Assembly: GCA_963744275.1 (NCBI GenBank)
Contig: CAVUSX010000015.1
Location: 186,001-250,000 of the forward strand
Length of the DNA stretch: 64,000 nucleotides
Direction of reading: 5' to 3'
Origin: VAZQ01 sp963744275
Lineage (GTDB): Bacteria; Pseudomonadota; Alphaproteobacteria; Rhizobiales; Xanthobacteraceae
Shown here: positions 53,735 through 62,547 of the stretch, one piece after another
Numbering within the stretch: position 1 is the stretch's first letter
How the letters are laid out: every line of letters starts with the position of its first letter
The notes under the pieces: generated by a model
The model's input: the letters and a program-made list of their open reading frames with translations, nothing else
The model's database searches: none
What the model was told of the DNA's origin: nothing
Program-made: the position numbers and the translations under genes

Positions 53735-54100
53735 TCAAACCAGGAATTCACGAATTTTCGCCAAGAGCTGCCGCGGGCTGTAGGGCTTGGTGACATAGGC
53801 ATCGCAACCGGCGGCGCGCGCCTTGTCCTCGTCCCCGCTCAGCGCATAGGAGGTGACGGCGATGACCGGGATCGCGCGCAGCGCCGGATCGGCCTTGATG
53901 CGCCGCGTCACCTCGTAGCCGTCGAGCCCGGGCAGCTGGATATCCATGAGGATCAGATCGGGCCGCTCGGATGCCGCTGCCGCGAGGCCCGCCGGCCCGT
54001 CGCAGGCCTCGATCATGTCGATACCGGCGCTCGCCAAGAGGTCGCGCAGGATCTGCCGGTTGTCCTCCTGGTCCTCGACCACCAAAACCCGCTTGCTCAT
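53735..54100 (-). CDS. Single-domain response regulator (CheY/DivK-like)
   Basis: 121 residues, a lone receiver: 'RVLVVEDQEDNRQILRDLLA', phosphoacceptor D53 in 'LILMDIQLPGLDGYEV', 'VIAVTSYALSGDEDKARAAG' and 'AYVTKPYSP' with the conserved Lys. The length and 'MDIQLPGLDGYEV' fit the DivK group, which passes phosphate or modulates a kinase rather than binding DNA. The ATG at 54100 overlaps the kinase stop by ATGA. Confidence 0.92.
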   Translation of the reverse strand: MSKRVLVVEDQEDNRQILRDLLASAGIDMIEACDGPAGLAAAASERPDLILMDIQLPGLDGYEVTRRIKADPALRAIPVIAVTSYALSGDEDKARAAGCDAYVTKPYSPRQLLAKIREFLV

Positions 54101-56508
54101 GCGTGCGCCACCTGCTTGTCGACGTTGACCGGAAGCGTGAACGCAAAGGTGGCACCCTGACCCGGACGGGATTCGACGCCAATTTTGCCCCCGTGCATTT
54201 CCACGATTCTCTTGACGATCGCAAGGCCGAGCCCGGTGCCGCCCTTCTTGCGGGTGCTCGAGGTGTCGGCCTGCTGGAACTCCTCGAATATCTTGCCGTG
54301 ATCGGCCTGCGGAATACCCGGGCCGGTGTCACGCACCGCGATCGTGAAGGAGCCGTTGGCGGCGGAGGCGCGCACCACGACCTCTCCCACGTCGGTGAAC
54401 TTGATCGCATTCCCGACCAGATTGAGCAGCACCTGCGCGATCCGGCGCTCGTCGCCGTGCGCGCGCGGCAGTTCCGCCGGCAGCTCGGACTTGAGCGCGA
54501 GATGCTTTTCGGCGGCCAGCGGCTCGACCGCGGTGAGCACGGTCTGCACCACATCGGCGATCGAATAGTCGGTCAAGGACAAGTTGAGCTGCCCGGCCTC
54601 GATCTTCGACAAATCGAGGACGTCGTTGATGAGGCCGAGCAAATGGCGGCCGTTCTTCTGCACCCGATCGAGCACGCCGCGCATCTTGACCGGGACCTCA
54701 CCATAGATGCTGTCGAGGATCAGCTCGGTATAGCCGAGGATGGCGTTCAAGGGCGTGCGCAGCTCGTGGCTCATATTGGCCAAGAACTGCGACTTGTGCT
54801 CGCTCGCGACCGCGAGTTGCCGGCTCTTGTCCTCGATCTCACGGAACAGGCGTGCGTTCTGGATCGCCAGAACCGACTGGGCCGCGAAGGTCTGCAGCAG
54901 ATCGGTGGTCTGCTTGGGGAACTCACCCGGTTGCTTGCGCCGGACCACCAGCGCGCCCACCGCCTCATCGGGTCCGAGCAGCGGAACCACCAGCAGGGCG
55001 CGATAACCGGCTTTCAGGATCAGCTCATGCACCGGGGATGGAGGCTGCTCGTGCAGGTCGGCCATCTGCACCAGCACCCTCCGACCCGCCGCCTGCTCGA
55101 GCGCGTCGCCGACGCCGACGCGGTGCTCCTTGATGCCCGCAATCATTTCATCGGTCATGCCGTAGGTCGAGCGCAGCCGGAATTCCTTCTGCGATTCATC
55201 GAACACGTAGATCGCGCCGGCATCGGTGCCGGACAGCTGCACCGCCTTGGTGACGATCGTGTTGAGCACGGTCTCCAGATCGAGGGTCGAATTGACCGCC
55301 TGGCTGACCTCGCCGAGCGCGCGCAGCTCGGCGACCGATTGCCCGAGCTCGCGGGTGCGGACCTCCACCTTCTCTTCCAGGCCGGCATAGGATTCCTGCA
55401 GACGGCCCGCCATGTCGTTGAACTGATCGGCCAGCCCTTCGAGCTCGTCTCCGGTCTTGATCGAGATGCGCTGGCCGAGATCGCCGCTGCCGATGCGGGC
55501 GGCGCCGGCACGCAGCGCCTGGATCGGCCCCACCATGCGGCGGGCGAGGAAGAGGCCGGCGAGAAATGCCAGGACCAGACCCCCGAACAGGAGCGCGCCG
55601 GAACGCTCGATCGAGATGTAGAGCGGCGCATAGGCCTCGTCGATCGGCAGCTCGGCGAACACCAGCCAGCCGAGCGGCGTCACCGGCGCATAGGCGGTCA
55701 GCACCTTGTTGCCGCGGATGTCCAGCGCCTCCTGCACCGGCGCCGCGCTCGGGTCGGCGCCGGCCGCCCGCGCCGCCGTCACCTGCGCGAGGCGCGTCAT
55801 GTCGGTGTTGCGCAACACCAGGCTGATGTCCGGGTGGGCGATGAGGCGGCCTTGCGCGTCGACCACGTAGGCCAAGCCGCGCTCGCCGACCTTGATCTGC
55901 AGGATCACGTCCCAGATCAGCTTGAGATTGACCTCGGCGACGCTCACGCCGGCATCGCGCCGCGTGCCGGCGAGCGCCAGCGTCATGTAGGGCTCGGATT
56001 CGCGACGGAAATAGACCGGGCCGTAATAGACCTTGTGGGCCACCGCTTCGGTGAATTTGGGATCCTGGGAGAAGTCGGTCATGCTGCCGACCACGTCCAT
56101 GGCGAGCCGGGAGACCTTCAGCTGCTCCTTGCCGGTCGAATCGAGCTGGGCCAGCTCGGTGATGGCCGGCACCTGCCGCAGCAGGCGCTGGCCGTCGGTG
56201 CGCCGCTGCTCGATCGTGCCCGCCGACCACGGCAGCTGCGTGGTCCAGCCGACCTGGCTCTCGATCTCCTTGATGAACTGGCCGATCTTGGCGGCGGCGG
56301 CATCCGCCTGCTCGTGCTGGATTTGGATCAGCGAGGCCTTGTGCTCCTGGTAGGAGAACCAGATCTCGAACACGCCGTTGCTGAGCAACGCCACGCACAC
56401 GACCGCGAGGAACAGCGCCACGTATTTGCGGAACAAGGGCCCGCTGATCTCGCGCCATCCGCTCTTCTCCACGATGCGCGCGCCGATGCTCGCGGAGGGA
56501 TCGGTCAT
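54097..56508 (-). CDS. Membrane sensor histidine kinase (periplasmic Cache-like, HAMP, GAF, HisKA, HATPase)
   Basis: About 803 residues from the ATG at 56508. TM1 lies at roughly 29-51 ('ALFLAVVCVALLSNGVFEIW'), followed by a 250-residue periplasmic region with Cache-like features ('GLAYVVDAQGRLIAHPDISL'). TM2 ('ALLFGGLVLAFLAGLFLARR') leads into HAMP ('MVGPIQALRAGAARIGSGDL'), a coiled coil, a GAF domain, and HisKA with phospho-His near 578 ('FLANMSHELRTPLNAILGYT'). HATPase shows N, G1 and G2 boxes ('LLNLVGNAIKF', 'DTGPGIP', 'GGTGLGLAIVKRIVE'). The start overlaps by ATGA the end of a mini-ORF carrying a binding-protein tail. A hybrid receiver is absent; its partner is the overlapping DivK-like gene. 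Confidence 0.92.
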   Translation of the reverse strand: MTDPSASIGARIVEKSGWREISGPLFRKYVALFLAVVCVALLSNGVFEIWFSYQEHKASLIQIQHEQADAAAAKIGQFIKEIESQVGWTTQLPWSAGTIEQRRTDGQRLLRQVPAITELAQLDSTGKEQLKVSRLAMDVVGSMTDFSQDPKFTEAVAHKVYYGPVYFRRESEPYMTLALAGTRRDAGVSVAEVNLKLIWDVILQIKVGERGLAYVVDAQGRLIAHPDISLVLRNTDMTRLAQVTAARAAGADPSAAPVQEALDIRGNKVLTAYAPVTPLGWLVFAELPIDEAYAPLYISIERSGALLFGGLVLAFLAGLFLARRMVGPIQALRAGAARIGSGDLGQRISIKTGDELEGLADQFNDMAGRLQESYAGLEEKVEVRTRELGQSVAELRALGEVSQAVNSTLDLETVLNTIVTKAVQLSGTDAGAIYVFDESQKEFRLRSTYGMTDEMIAGIKEHRVGVGDALEQAAGRRVLVQMADLHEQPPSPVHELILKAGYRALLVVPLLGPDEAVGALVVRRKQPGEFPKQTTDLLQTFAAQSVLAIQNARLFREIEDKSRQLAVASEHKSQFLANMSHELRTPLNAILGYTELILDSIYGEVPVKMRGVLDRVQKNGRHLLGLINDVLDLSKIEAGQLNLSLTDYSIADVVQTVLTAVEPLAAEKHLALKSELPAELPRAHGDERRIAQVLLNLVGNAIKFTDVGEVVVRASAANGSFTIAVRDTGPGIPQADHGKIFEEFQQADTSSTRKKGGTGLGLAIVKRIVEMHGGKIGVESRPGQGATFAFTLPVNVDKQVAHA

Positions 56509-56657
56509 TCGATCACCTCGTCGGCGCGAAACGGCAGGAATCGGAGGGTGGGCAAAGGCGCGATGCGCTGCCCGTCCGCGTGGGCAAAATCGCTCGCGCG
56601 CCGTGCCCACGCGGCCACGCCGTCACGCGCGATTTTGCCCACCCTACGGTGCCTCAT
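56505..56657 (-). CDS. 50-codon coupling mini-ORF ending in the tail of a lost binding protein
   Basis: An intact frame runs from ATG at 56657, which overlaps the stop of the last binding-protein gene by ATGA, to TGA at 56505, which overlaps the kinase ATG by ATGA. Its body is mostly the palindromic repeat ('RRVGKIARDGVAAWARRA'). Its last twelve residues, 'RFLPFRADEVIE', match the C-terminus shared by the array ('FLLRADEVIE'). I read it as the remains of a ninth binding-protein gene, most of it replaced by the repeat while both overlaps and the frame were kept. Whether it is translated is unknown. Confidence 0.55.
   Translation of the reverse strand: MRHRRVGKIARDGVAAWARRASDFAHADGQRIAPLPTLRFLPFRADEVIE
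56543..56649. repeat. Palindromic repeat inside the mini-ORF (GTAGGGTGGGCAAAATCGC type)
   Basis: Read on the minus strand it begins CGTAGGGTGGGCAAAATCGC and ends TTTGCCCACCCTCC, with inner inverted pieces GCGTGGGCACGG and CGATTTTGCCCACGCGG. It is related to 32548-32704. It is flanked on both sides by the same junction bases (CATTCGATCACCTCGTCGGCG at 56506 and 56655). Confidence 0.75.
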
Positions 56658-57643
56658 TCGATCACCTCGTCGGCGACGGCGAGGAGCGACTGCGGTATCG
56701 TCAGCCCCAGCGCCATGGCGGTCTTCAGATTGATCGACAACTCGAATTTTCCCGGCTGCTGGACCGGCAGCTCGGACGGCTTGTCGCCCTTGAGGATGCG
56801 ATCCACATATCCGGCTGCCCGATGCATCAGGTCGCGGGTATCCACCGCATAGGCCATCAGGCCCCCGCTCGGTGTGGATACCAGGTTCGCGTACAGCACT
56901 GGAAGCCGGTTGCGCGCGGCCTGCGCGATGACCTGATCGCGGTGCTCCCCCGTGAAACTATCCGGAATAGCGACCAAACCACCACCCGCCCGACCCGCGA
57001 AGGCCGTCATGACGGCTTCGATGTCGGCTTCGCTCTGCACCGGCGTGGCCGCCACCTCGACCCCGATCCCCGGCGCGGCCGCTTCCACCGAGCGCAGGAA
57101 CAATCCGGCGAAGGGTGCCGTCTGCGGGTTGTAGAGAATGCCGACGCGGGCGATCCGCGGATCGACCTCCTTGAGCAGCTGCAGCCATTTGCCGCCGATC
57201 ATGCCCTCGAAATTGGTAAACCCGGTGATGTTTCCACCCGGGCGCGCCAGCGTCTGCACGAATCCCTGGTCGACCGGCTCGGTGACGTTCACGAACACGA
57301 TCGGGATGCTGCCACCCTCGCGCTTGAGCGCGGCCGTCGTCGGCGAAGAACGCGCCAGGAGAACATCGGGCTTGAGCGCGACCAGTTCCATGGCCATGGT
57401 TTGAGCGCGGTCGAGGTCGCCGCCCGGCCAGCGGACCTCGATATGAATATTGCGTCCCTCGATCCAGCCGAGCTCCGCAAGCCCCTGACGCAAATCAGCC
57501 ATCTCCAAGATGCCGCCGGGGTCGTTTTCGACGACATTCATCAGAACCCCGACCCGCCGCAGCCGGTCGGGTGCCTGCGCGCGCGCGGCCAGCGGCCAAG
57601 CCGCCGCGCCGCCGAGAAGCGTAATGAACGCGCGGCGCTTCAT
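56654..57643 (-). CDS. ABC_sub_bind periplasmic binding protein, array copy 8
   Basis: 329 residues and the last full array member before the kinase. A Tat-like signal is present ('KRRAFITLLGGAAAWPLAAR'). The type I two-lobe fold of the PF04392/TrpX group shows 'VGVLMNVVENDPGG', 'GLAELGWIEGRNIHIEVRWP', 'LARPGGNITGFTNFEGMIGG' and 'RVGILYNPQTAPFAG'. It ends 'AVADEVIE'. It belongs to the 'GGKWL-LLKEV / NPDTAP' subgroup with copies 7 and 2. Its ATG overlaps copy 7's stop in reverse order of coordinates (ATGA). No permease is nearby, so a sensing or scavenging role is possible. Confidence 0.88.
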   Translation of the reverse strand: MKRRAFITLLGGAAAWPLAARAQAPDRLRRVGVLMNVVENDPGGILEMADLRQGLAELGWIEGRNIHIEVRWPGGDLDRAQTMAMELVALKPDVLLARSSPTTAALKREGGSIPIVFVNVTEPVDQGFVQTLARPGGNITGFTNFEGMIGGKWLQLLKEVDPRIARVGILYNPQTAPFAGLFLRSVEAAAPGIGVEVAATPVQSEADIEAVMTAFAGRAGGGLVAIPDSFTGEHRDQVIAQAARNRLPVLYANLVSTPSGGLMAYAVDTRDLMHRAAGYVDRILKGDKPSELPVQQPGKFELSINLKTAMALGLTIPQSLLAVADEVIE

Positions 57644-58632
57644 TCGATCAGCTCATCAGCGGTCGCCTGCAAGCCCAGCGGAATGGTCAAGCCAAGGGCC
57701 TTGGCAGTCCTGAGGTTGATGACGAGGTCGAACTTGGTCGCAACCTCGACCGGCAGATCGCTTGGCTTCGCGCCGCGCAAAATGCGGTCGACATAGGTAC
57801 CGGCGCGGCGAAAAAGATCCGTATTGTTCACGCCATATCCGATGAGAGCGCCCTCTCTAGGGTACACCGCCCCTTCAAAGAGGGACGGAACACCATGACG
57901 TGCGGCCGATGCGATCACGACGCCGCGATGGATGCTCATGAAGGAGTTGGTCATGACTACAAGGCCGCTTTTCTTGTCTGCGAGCGAGGCCATCGCCGCT
58001 TCGATCTCGGCGTCGCTGTGGACCCGAACCGCGAGCGGCTCGACCGCCAGTGCCCGGGCAGCGGACTCGAACGAACCCAAGAAATATGATCCGCCGCCAG
58101 GAGCCGTGTCGGGATTGAACATCATCGCTACTCGCGCGAGCGAGGGCGCGACCTCCTTCAACAGCTCCAGCCATTTGCCGCCCATCGCTGCTTCGACATT
58201 GATGAACCCCGTGATGTTACCACCGGGCCGCGGCAAGCTGGCCACAAAGCCGGCCCCCACGGGATCGGAAACCGTCGAAAATACGATCGGAATCGTGCGC
58301 GTTTCCCGCTGCGCTGCCGCCGTCGCGGGCGTCGTGCCGGTGACGATCACGTCGGGCTGCCGTGCGACCAGCTCTTTCGCGAGTGTCCGCGCACGCTCGA
58401 CATCGCCATTGGTCCAACGTACGTCGAGCTCAATGTTTTGCCCCTGCGTCCAGCCCGCTTGCGAGAGGACCTGCGCGAACGCGACAAGCCGGCCGTGGTA
58501 CTCCGGATCGCTCTCGGACCATCCCATCAGCACGCCGATCCGCCGCAGCGCGCCGGGCTGCTGCGCGCGCGTCGCCTCCGGCCAAGCCGCCGCCGCCCCG
58601 CCCAGAAGCGTGAGAAACGCGCGGCGCCTCAT
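57640..58632 (-). CDS. ABC_sub_bind periplasmic binding protein, array copy 7
   Basis: 330 residues from the ATG at 58632; upstream in-frame codons belong to a shadow of copy 6. Signal: 'RRRAFLTLLGGAAAAWPEAT'. Fold landmarks are 'RRIGVLMGWSESDPEY', 'SQAGWTQGQNIELDVRWTNG', 'SLPRPGGNITGFINVEAAMG' and 'MMFNPDTAPGGGSYFLGSFE'. The tail reads 'QATADELIE', with Leu for the usual Val. It is closest in motif content to copies 2 and 8. Both ends are ATGA overlaps. Confidence 0.88.
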   Translation of the reverse strand: MRRRAFLTLLGGAAAAWPEATRAQQPGALRRIGVLMGWSESDPEYHGRLVAFAQVLSQAGWTQGQNIELDVRWTNGDVERARTLAKELVARQPDVIVTGTTPATAAAQRETRTIPIVFSTVSDPVGAGFVASLPRPGGNITGFINVEAAMGGKWLELLKEVAPSLARVAMMFNPDTAPGGGSYFLGSFESAARALAVEPLAVRVHSDAEIEAAMASLADKKSGLVVMTNSFMSIHRGVVIASAARHGVPSLFEGAVYPREGALIGYGVNNTDLFRRAGTYVDRILRGAKPSDLPVEVATKFDLVINLRTAKALGLTIPLGLQATADELIE

Positions 58633-59615
58633 TCGATCACCTCGTCGGCGCGCAGCAGGAACGACTTGGGTATAGTCAGTCCGATCGCCTTTGCGGCCTT
58701 GAGATTGACCACCAGCTCGAACTTGGTGGCCTGCATCACCGGCATTTCGGCTGGTTTCTCGCCCTTGAGAATGCGGCCCGCATAAATGCCGACCTGGCGA
58801 AACATCTCTGTGACGCTCGATCCATAGCTCATCAGTCCTCCGGCATCGACAAGCGCACGATCCCAATAGACCACCGGAACAGCGTGACGCACCGCCAAGT
58901 CAGCGAGTCGTGCCCGCAGAGCGTAGTACAGAGGGCTCGGCGAGACGAGGAGGGCCTGAATCCTCCGCACCGCGGAACTTGCAAAGGCCGCATCGACGGC
59001 GCTACCGGTGCTCGCGGTCACGATCGCTTCGATTTGCAGCCCGATGACCGAAGCCGTCGGCTCCAGATCAGCGATGACGGACACGCCCGAACTGTCGGAA
59101 TCGACCATCAAGCCAAAGCGCGATACCCCTGGTATCACGTCATGCAAGAGCTCAAGCCGCTTCGATGCGATCTCGGTGTTGAGCTCCACGAAACCGGTGA
59201 CGTTGCCCCCGGGCCGACTCAGGCTGGCGACGAAGCCGGCTTGCACCGGGTCGCCACCGCCGCCGTATACGATCGGGATGGTCGTGGTGGCGGCTCTTGC
59301 TGCGCGTGCCGCCGTCAGGCTGCCCGGGGTGACAATCACGGTTACGCTTCGGCGCACCAGATCGGCGGCCAAATCCGGCAATCGATCGTTGTGGCCTTCC
59401 GCCCAGCGGTACTCGATCGCCACGTTGCGGCCCTCGACATACCCGGTTTCGCCCAGGCCTTGGCGAAATGCCGCCACTACGGCGTCATAGGCCTGCCCGG
59501 GCGAGTTCGGGTGAAGATAGCCGATCACCGGCGTCGCGGGCTGCTGCGCGTGCGCCGCCAATGGCCAAGCGGCCGCCGCACCGCCCACAAGCGTGATGAA
59601 TTCGCGCCGCCTCAT
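58629..59615 (-). CDS. ABC_sub_bind periplasmic binding protein, array copy 6
   Basis: 328 residues. Signal: 'RRREFITLVGGAAAAWPLAA'. It belongs to the second subgroup: 'VIGYLHPNSPGQAYDAVVAA', 'GYVEGRNVAIEYRWAEGHND', 'LSRPGGNVTGFVELNTEIAS' and 'KRLELLHDVIPGVSRFGLMV'. The lower lobe contains 'RIQALLVSPSPLYYALRARL', in the position where ligand contacts are expected. Ends 'LLRADEVIE'. The frame is intact. Confidence 0.88.
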   Translation of the reverse strand: MRRREFITLVGGAAAAWPLAAHAQQPATPVIGYLHPNSPGQAYDAVVAAFRQGLGETGYVEGRNVAIEYRWAEGHNDRLPDLAADLVRRSVTVIVTPGSLTAARAARAATTTIPIVYGGGGDPVQAGFVASLSRPGGNVTGFVELNTEIASKRLELLHDVIPGVSRFGLMVDSDSSGVSVIADLEPTASVIGLQIEAIVTASTGSAVDAAFASSAVRRIQALLVSPSPLYYALRARLADLAVRHAVPVVYWDRALVDAGGLMSYGSSVTEMFRQVGIYAGRILKGEKPAEMPVMQATKFELVVNLKAAKAIGLTIPKSFLLRADEVIE

Positions 59616-60591
59616 TCAACTACCTCGTCGGCGCGGCCGAGGAGCGTCAGCGGGAAGTTGATCCCGAGCGTCTTGGCCGTCTTCATATTGATCACCAGCT
59701 CGATCCTGGTGGACTGCACAACCGGCAGGTCGGCCGGCTCCTCACCCTTGAGAATCCGGCCCGCATAGATGCCCATCTGGCGATAAACCTCGCTCACTAC
59801 GTATCCATAGCTCATCAGGCCCCCGGCCTTTGTGGCAGCGCTGTTGGCGTAGCTGGTGGGCAGCGCGCGGCTGGCCGCGAGCGCCACGAGCTGCTCGTTC
59901 CTGCTGCTGAAGAAAGCTTCCGAACTGATCAGGAGAGCGTCGATGCGAGCCTGCGGCAACGTCGCGAAGGCCGCGTCGATCTCCCCGATTGTGCTGGCGT
60001 TCAGAATGTGGAGCTGCAGCCCGAGCGGGCCCGCCGCCTTCCGCAACTCGCCCATCTCGTACTCGGTCAGCGGAGCATTGCTCGGGTTGGCGAGCACGGC
60101 AACGGTGGTGGCGCTCGGCAACAGCTCGCGCAGCAGCTCCAGCCGCTTCGCCGCGAGCGGCCCCGTCAGGTTGCTGATTCCCGTGACGTTCCCGCCCGGC
60201 CGGTTCAAGCTCGCGACGAGGCCTTCCTCGATCGGATCATTGCCGATGTTGAAGACGATGGAAATCGTGGTGGTCGCGGCTTTTGCGGCCAGCGCACCGG
60301 GAGTGGTGGCGGCCGCGACGATCACCGCCACCGGCCGGCGCACGAAATCGGCGATGAAGGCCGGGAGGAGATCGTAATGGCCTTGCATGCCGCGATATTC
60401 AATCGCCACGTTGCGCCCTTCGACGTAACCGGCTTCATTCAGGCCCTGCCGAAAGGGGATCAGACGGGGAGCATCAAACTCGATGACCCGCTGCTGAGAA
60501 ACCCGATCACCGGCATCGCCTTCTGCGCGCGCGCCGCGACCGGCCAAGCCGCAGCGCCTCCGAGCAGGGCGATTAAGTCGCGCCGATTCAT
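59612..60591 (-). CDS. ABC_sub_bind periplasmic binding protein, array copy 5, frame broken near 60484
   Basis: About 326 residues if repaired. From the ATG at 60591 the frame reads 'NRRDLIALLGGAAAWPVAAR' and 'KAMPVIGFLSSGS', then hits TGA. The remaining body, 'FDAPRLIPFRQGLNEAGYVE', is in another frame. One missing base before 'EFDAPRL' explains it, the only net -1 event I see in the window. Later parts ('LNRPGGNVTGISNLTGPLAA', 'KRLELLRELLPSATTVAVLA') place it with copies 6, 3 and 1. Ends 'LGRADEVVE'. Confidence 0.83.
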
Positions 60592-61574
60592 TCGATGACC
60601 TCGTCGGCGCGGGCGAGCAGCGACGGCGGCACCGCGAGCCCTAGCGCCTTGGCGGTTCGGACGTTGACCCTCAATTCGTACTTGGTCGGTTGTTGCACCG
60701 GCAAAGCGGCGGGCTTCTCGCCCTTGAGAATGCGATCGACGTAGCTGGCGGCGCCCTGATATTGCTCGTTCACGTTCGCCCCATAGGAAAGCAATGCGCC
60801 ATCCGCGGCCAGAGGCCGGTATCCGCCGATCACCGGCAACTGTTTACGCCCGGCCACCGCGAGGATCAGCTTGCGATGTGCGGTGGTGACGGGGTCTCCG
60901 GGGACGATCACCGCCCCATTCGGCTCCCGACCAAACTCGACAATGGCGTCCTCGATCTCGCGATCGTTGCTCACCTCGAGCACGGTATTCTTCAATCCGA
61001 GCGATGCAGCAGCGGTCGCTATGGCAGCTATGATATTCCTGCCGATCGGGCTCCTTGCCATGGATCCAATGGTCGCGATTCGCATCACGTCCGGTACCAG
61101 TTGCCTGGCGAACTCCACCAGCTTGGAGCGTGTCTCAGGCTCGCTATCGGCAAAACCGGTAATGTTGCCGCCCGGACGCGCCAAGCTGCTGACGAACCCG
61201 CTCGTGACGGGATCTGTGATGTGGGCGAACACGATCGGAAGTGTGCGTGTCGCTCTTTGCAGAGCATCGGCCGTGAAGGTGTTATCGACAAAAATCAAGT
61301 CTGGCTGGAGGCTGACCAATTCTGCAGCATAGCTCTTGGCCCGGTCGCGCTCGGCGGCGGCCCAGCGCCAATCGATCCGAACGTTGCGTCCCTCGGCCCA
61401 CCCCAGCCTCAAGAGCGACCCGCGGAACTCCTCGATCCACATCTGCCGCTCGCGGTCGCTCTCGTCGGCGCCAATTAGAGCACCAATCCGTCGCGTAGGC
61501 CCGACCTGCGCCCTCGCCGCAACCGGCCAAGCCGCAGCCCCTCCAAGGAGCATCGTCAACTCGCGGCGATTCAT
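60588..61574 (-). CDS. ABC_sub_bind periplasmic binding protein, array copy 4
   Basis: 328 residues from the ATG at 61574; the frame is open further upstream only because copy 3 is frame-broken. Signal: 'NRRELTMLLGGAAAWPVAAR'. It has 'RRIGALIGADESDRERQMWI', 'LGWAEGRNVRIDWRWAAAER', 'LARPGGNITGFADSEPETRS' and 'LVEFARQLVPDVMRIATIGS'. The region normally reading KRLELL or GGKWLELL is 'RSKLVEFA', so it forms its own branch. Ends 'LLARADEVIE'. Confidence 0.88.
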   Translation of the reverse strand: MNRRELTMLLGGAAAWPVAARAQVGPTRRIGALIGADESDRERQMWIEEFRGSLLRLGWAEGRNVRIDWRWAAAERDRAKSYAAELVSLQPDLIFVDNTFTADALQRATRTLPIVFAHITDPVTSGFVSSLARPGGNITGFADSEPETRSKLVEFARQLVPDVMRIATIGSMARSPIGRNIIAAIATAAASLGLKNTVLEVSNDREIEDAIVEFGREPNGAVIVPGDPVTTAHRKLILAVAGRKQLPVIGGYRPLAADGALLSYGANVNEQYQGAASYVDRILKGEKPAALPVQQPTKYELRVNVRTAKALGLAVPPSLLARADEVIE

Positions 61575-62547
61575 TCGATGACCTCGTCGGCGCGGGTGAG
61601 CAGTGCGAGGGACCGTGACGCCCAGAGCCTTGGCGGTCTTGAGGTTGATGACCAGCTCGATTTTCGCGTTCTGCTGAATCGGCATATCGGCTGGCTTCTC
61701 GCCCTTGAGAATACGGCCTGTGTAGACGCCCACCTGGCGAAACCCATCGGAACGGTTGGTTAGATAGCTCAATAGCCCCCCCGCGACGACGAACTCGCGG
61801 GTCTGAAAGATCGCGGGCGCCGCATAGCGGAGTGTAAGTGCGCCGAGCTGTTCGCTCCGATTATTGAAATACGCATCAGCCCCGATCACGAGCCCGTCGA
61901 ACTCTTCGTTGGAGCAGCATCGAAATAGCAGCATCGATCTCAAATTCGCTGCTCGCCTTTAGGATCTGTGCTCGCCGCCCGAGCAAACGGGCCGCTTCAA
62001 GACCGTCCTTTATTACATTGTCTGCGTTCGCATTCATCGGATTTACGAGCAAGGCGATTTCAGTCGCGTCCGGGATGACCTGGCACAGCAGTTCCAGCCG
62101 CTTCGGCCCCAGCCCGACGTTCAAGTTGGTCACGCCCGTCAGATTGCCGCCGGGCCGGTTCAGGCTACCGACGAGCCCCAGGGTGACGGGATCGGCGCCG
62201 GTTGCAAAAACAATCGGAATGGTTGTGGTCGCAGCCTTGGCTGGAAGCGCCAGTGTGTCGGCCATCGCGACAATCACGGCCACGGGGCGGCGGACCAAGT
62301 CGGCCATCAGCATAGGTACGCGCTCGTATCGGCCCTGGAGCCAGTGGTACTCGATTGCGACGCTTTCGCCTTCGACGTAACCGGCATCGCGCAGGCCTTG
62401 CCGAAAGGCGGCCAGGACGTCCGCCGAGGTTTCAGGCGAGCCGACGCTGACGAATCCAACGACCGGTATCGCCGGCCGCTGCGCGCGCGCCGTCACCGGC
62501 CAAGCCACCGCGCCTCCGAGCAGCGTCATCAGGTCGCGGCGATTCAT
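61571..62547 (-). CDS. ABC_sub_bind periplasmic binding protein, array copy 3, two frame breaks
   Basis: About 325 residues if repaired. The ATG at 62547 opens 'NRRDLMTLLGGAVAWPVTAR', then 'GFVSVGSPETSADVLAAFRQ', 'LNRPGGNLTGVTNLNVGLGP' and 'KRLELLCQVIPDATEIALLV'. Near 61906 an extra base moves the body into another frame ('EFDGLVIGADAYFNNRSEQL'). Near 61604 the tail shifts again, so that 'LLTRADEVIE' is out of frame. With both corrected, the stop falls at 61571 in the standard ATGA overlap with copy 4. Confidence 0.82.

Noticed and set aside
52880..54100. The REC-TIR and receiver genes as parts of a phage-defence island
   Set aside because: No nuclease, cyclase, effector with membrane pore, integrase or other defence gene is nearby; the context is sensory.
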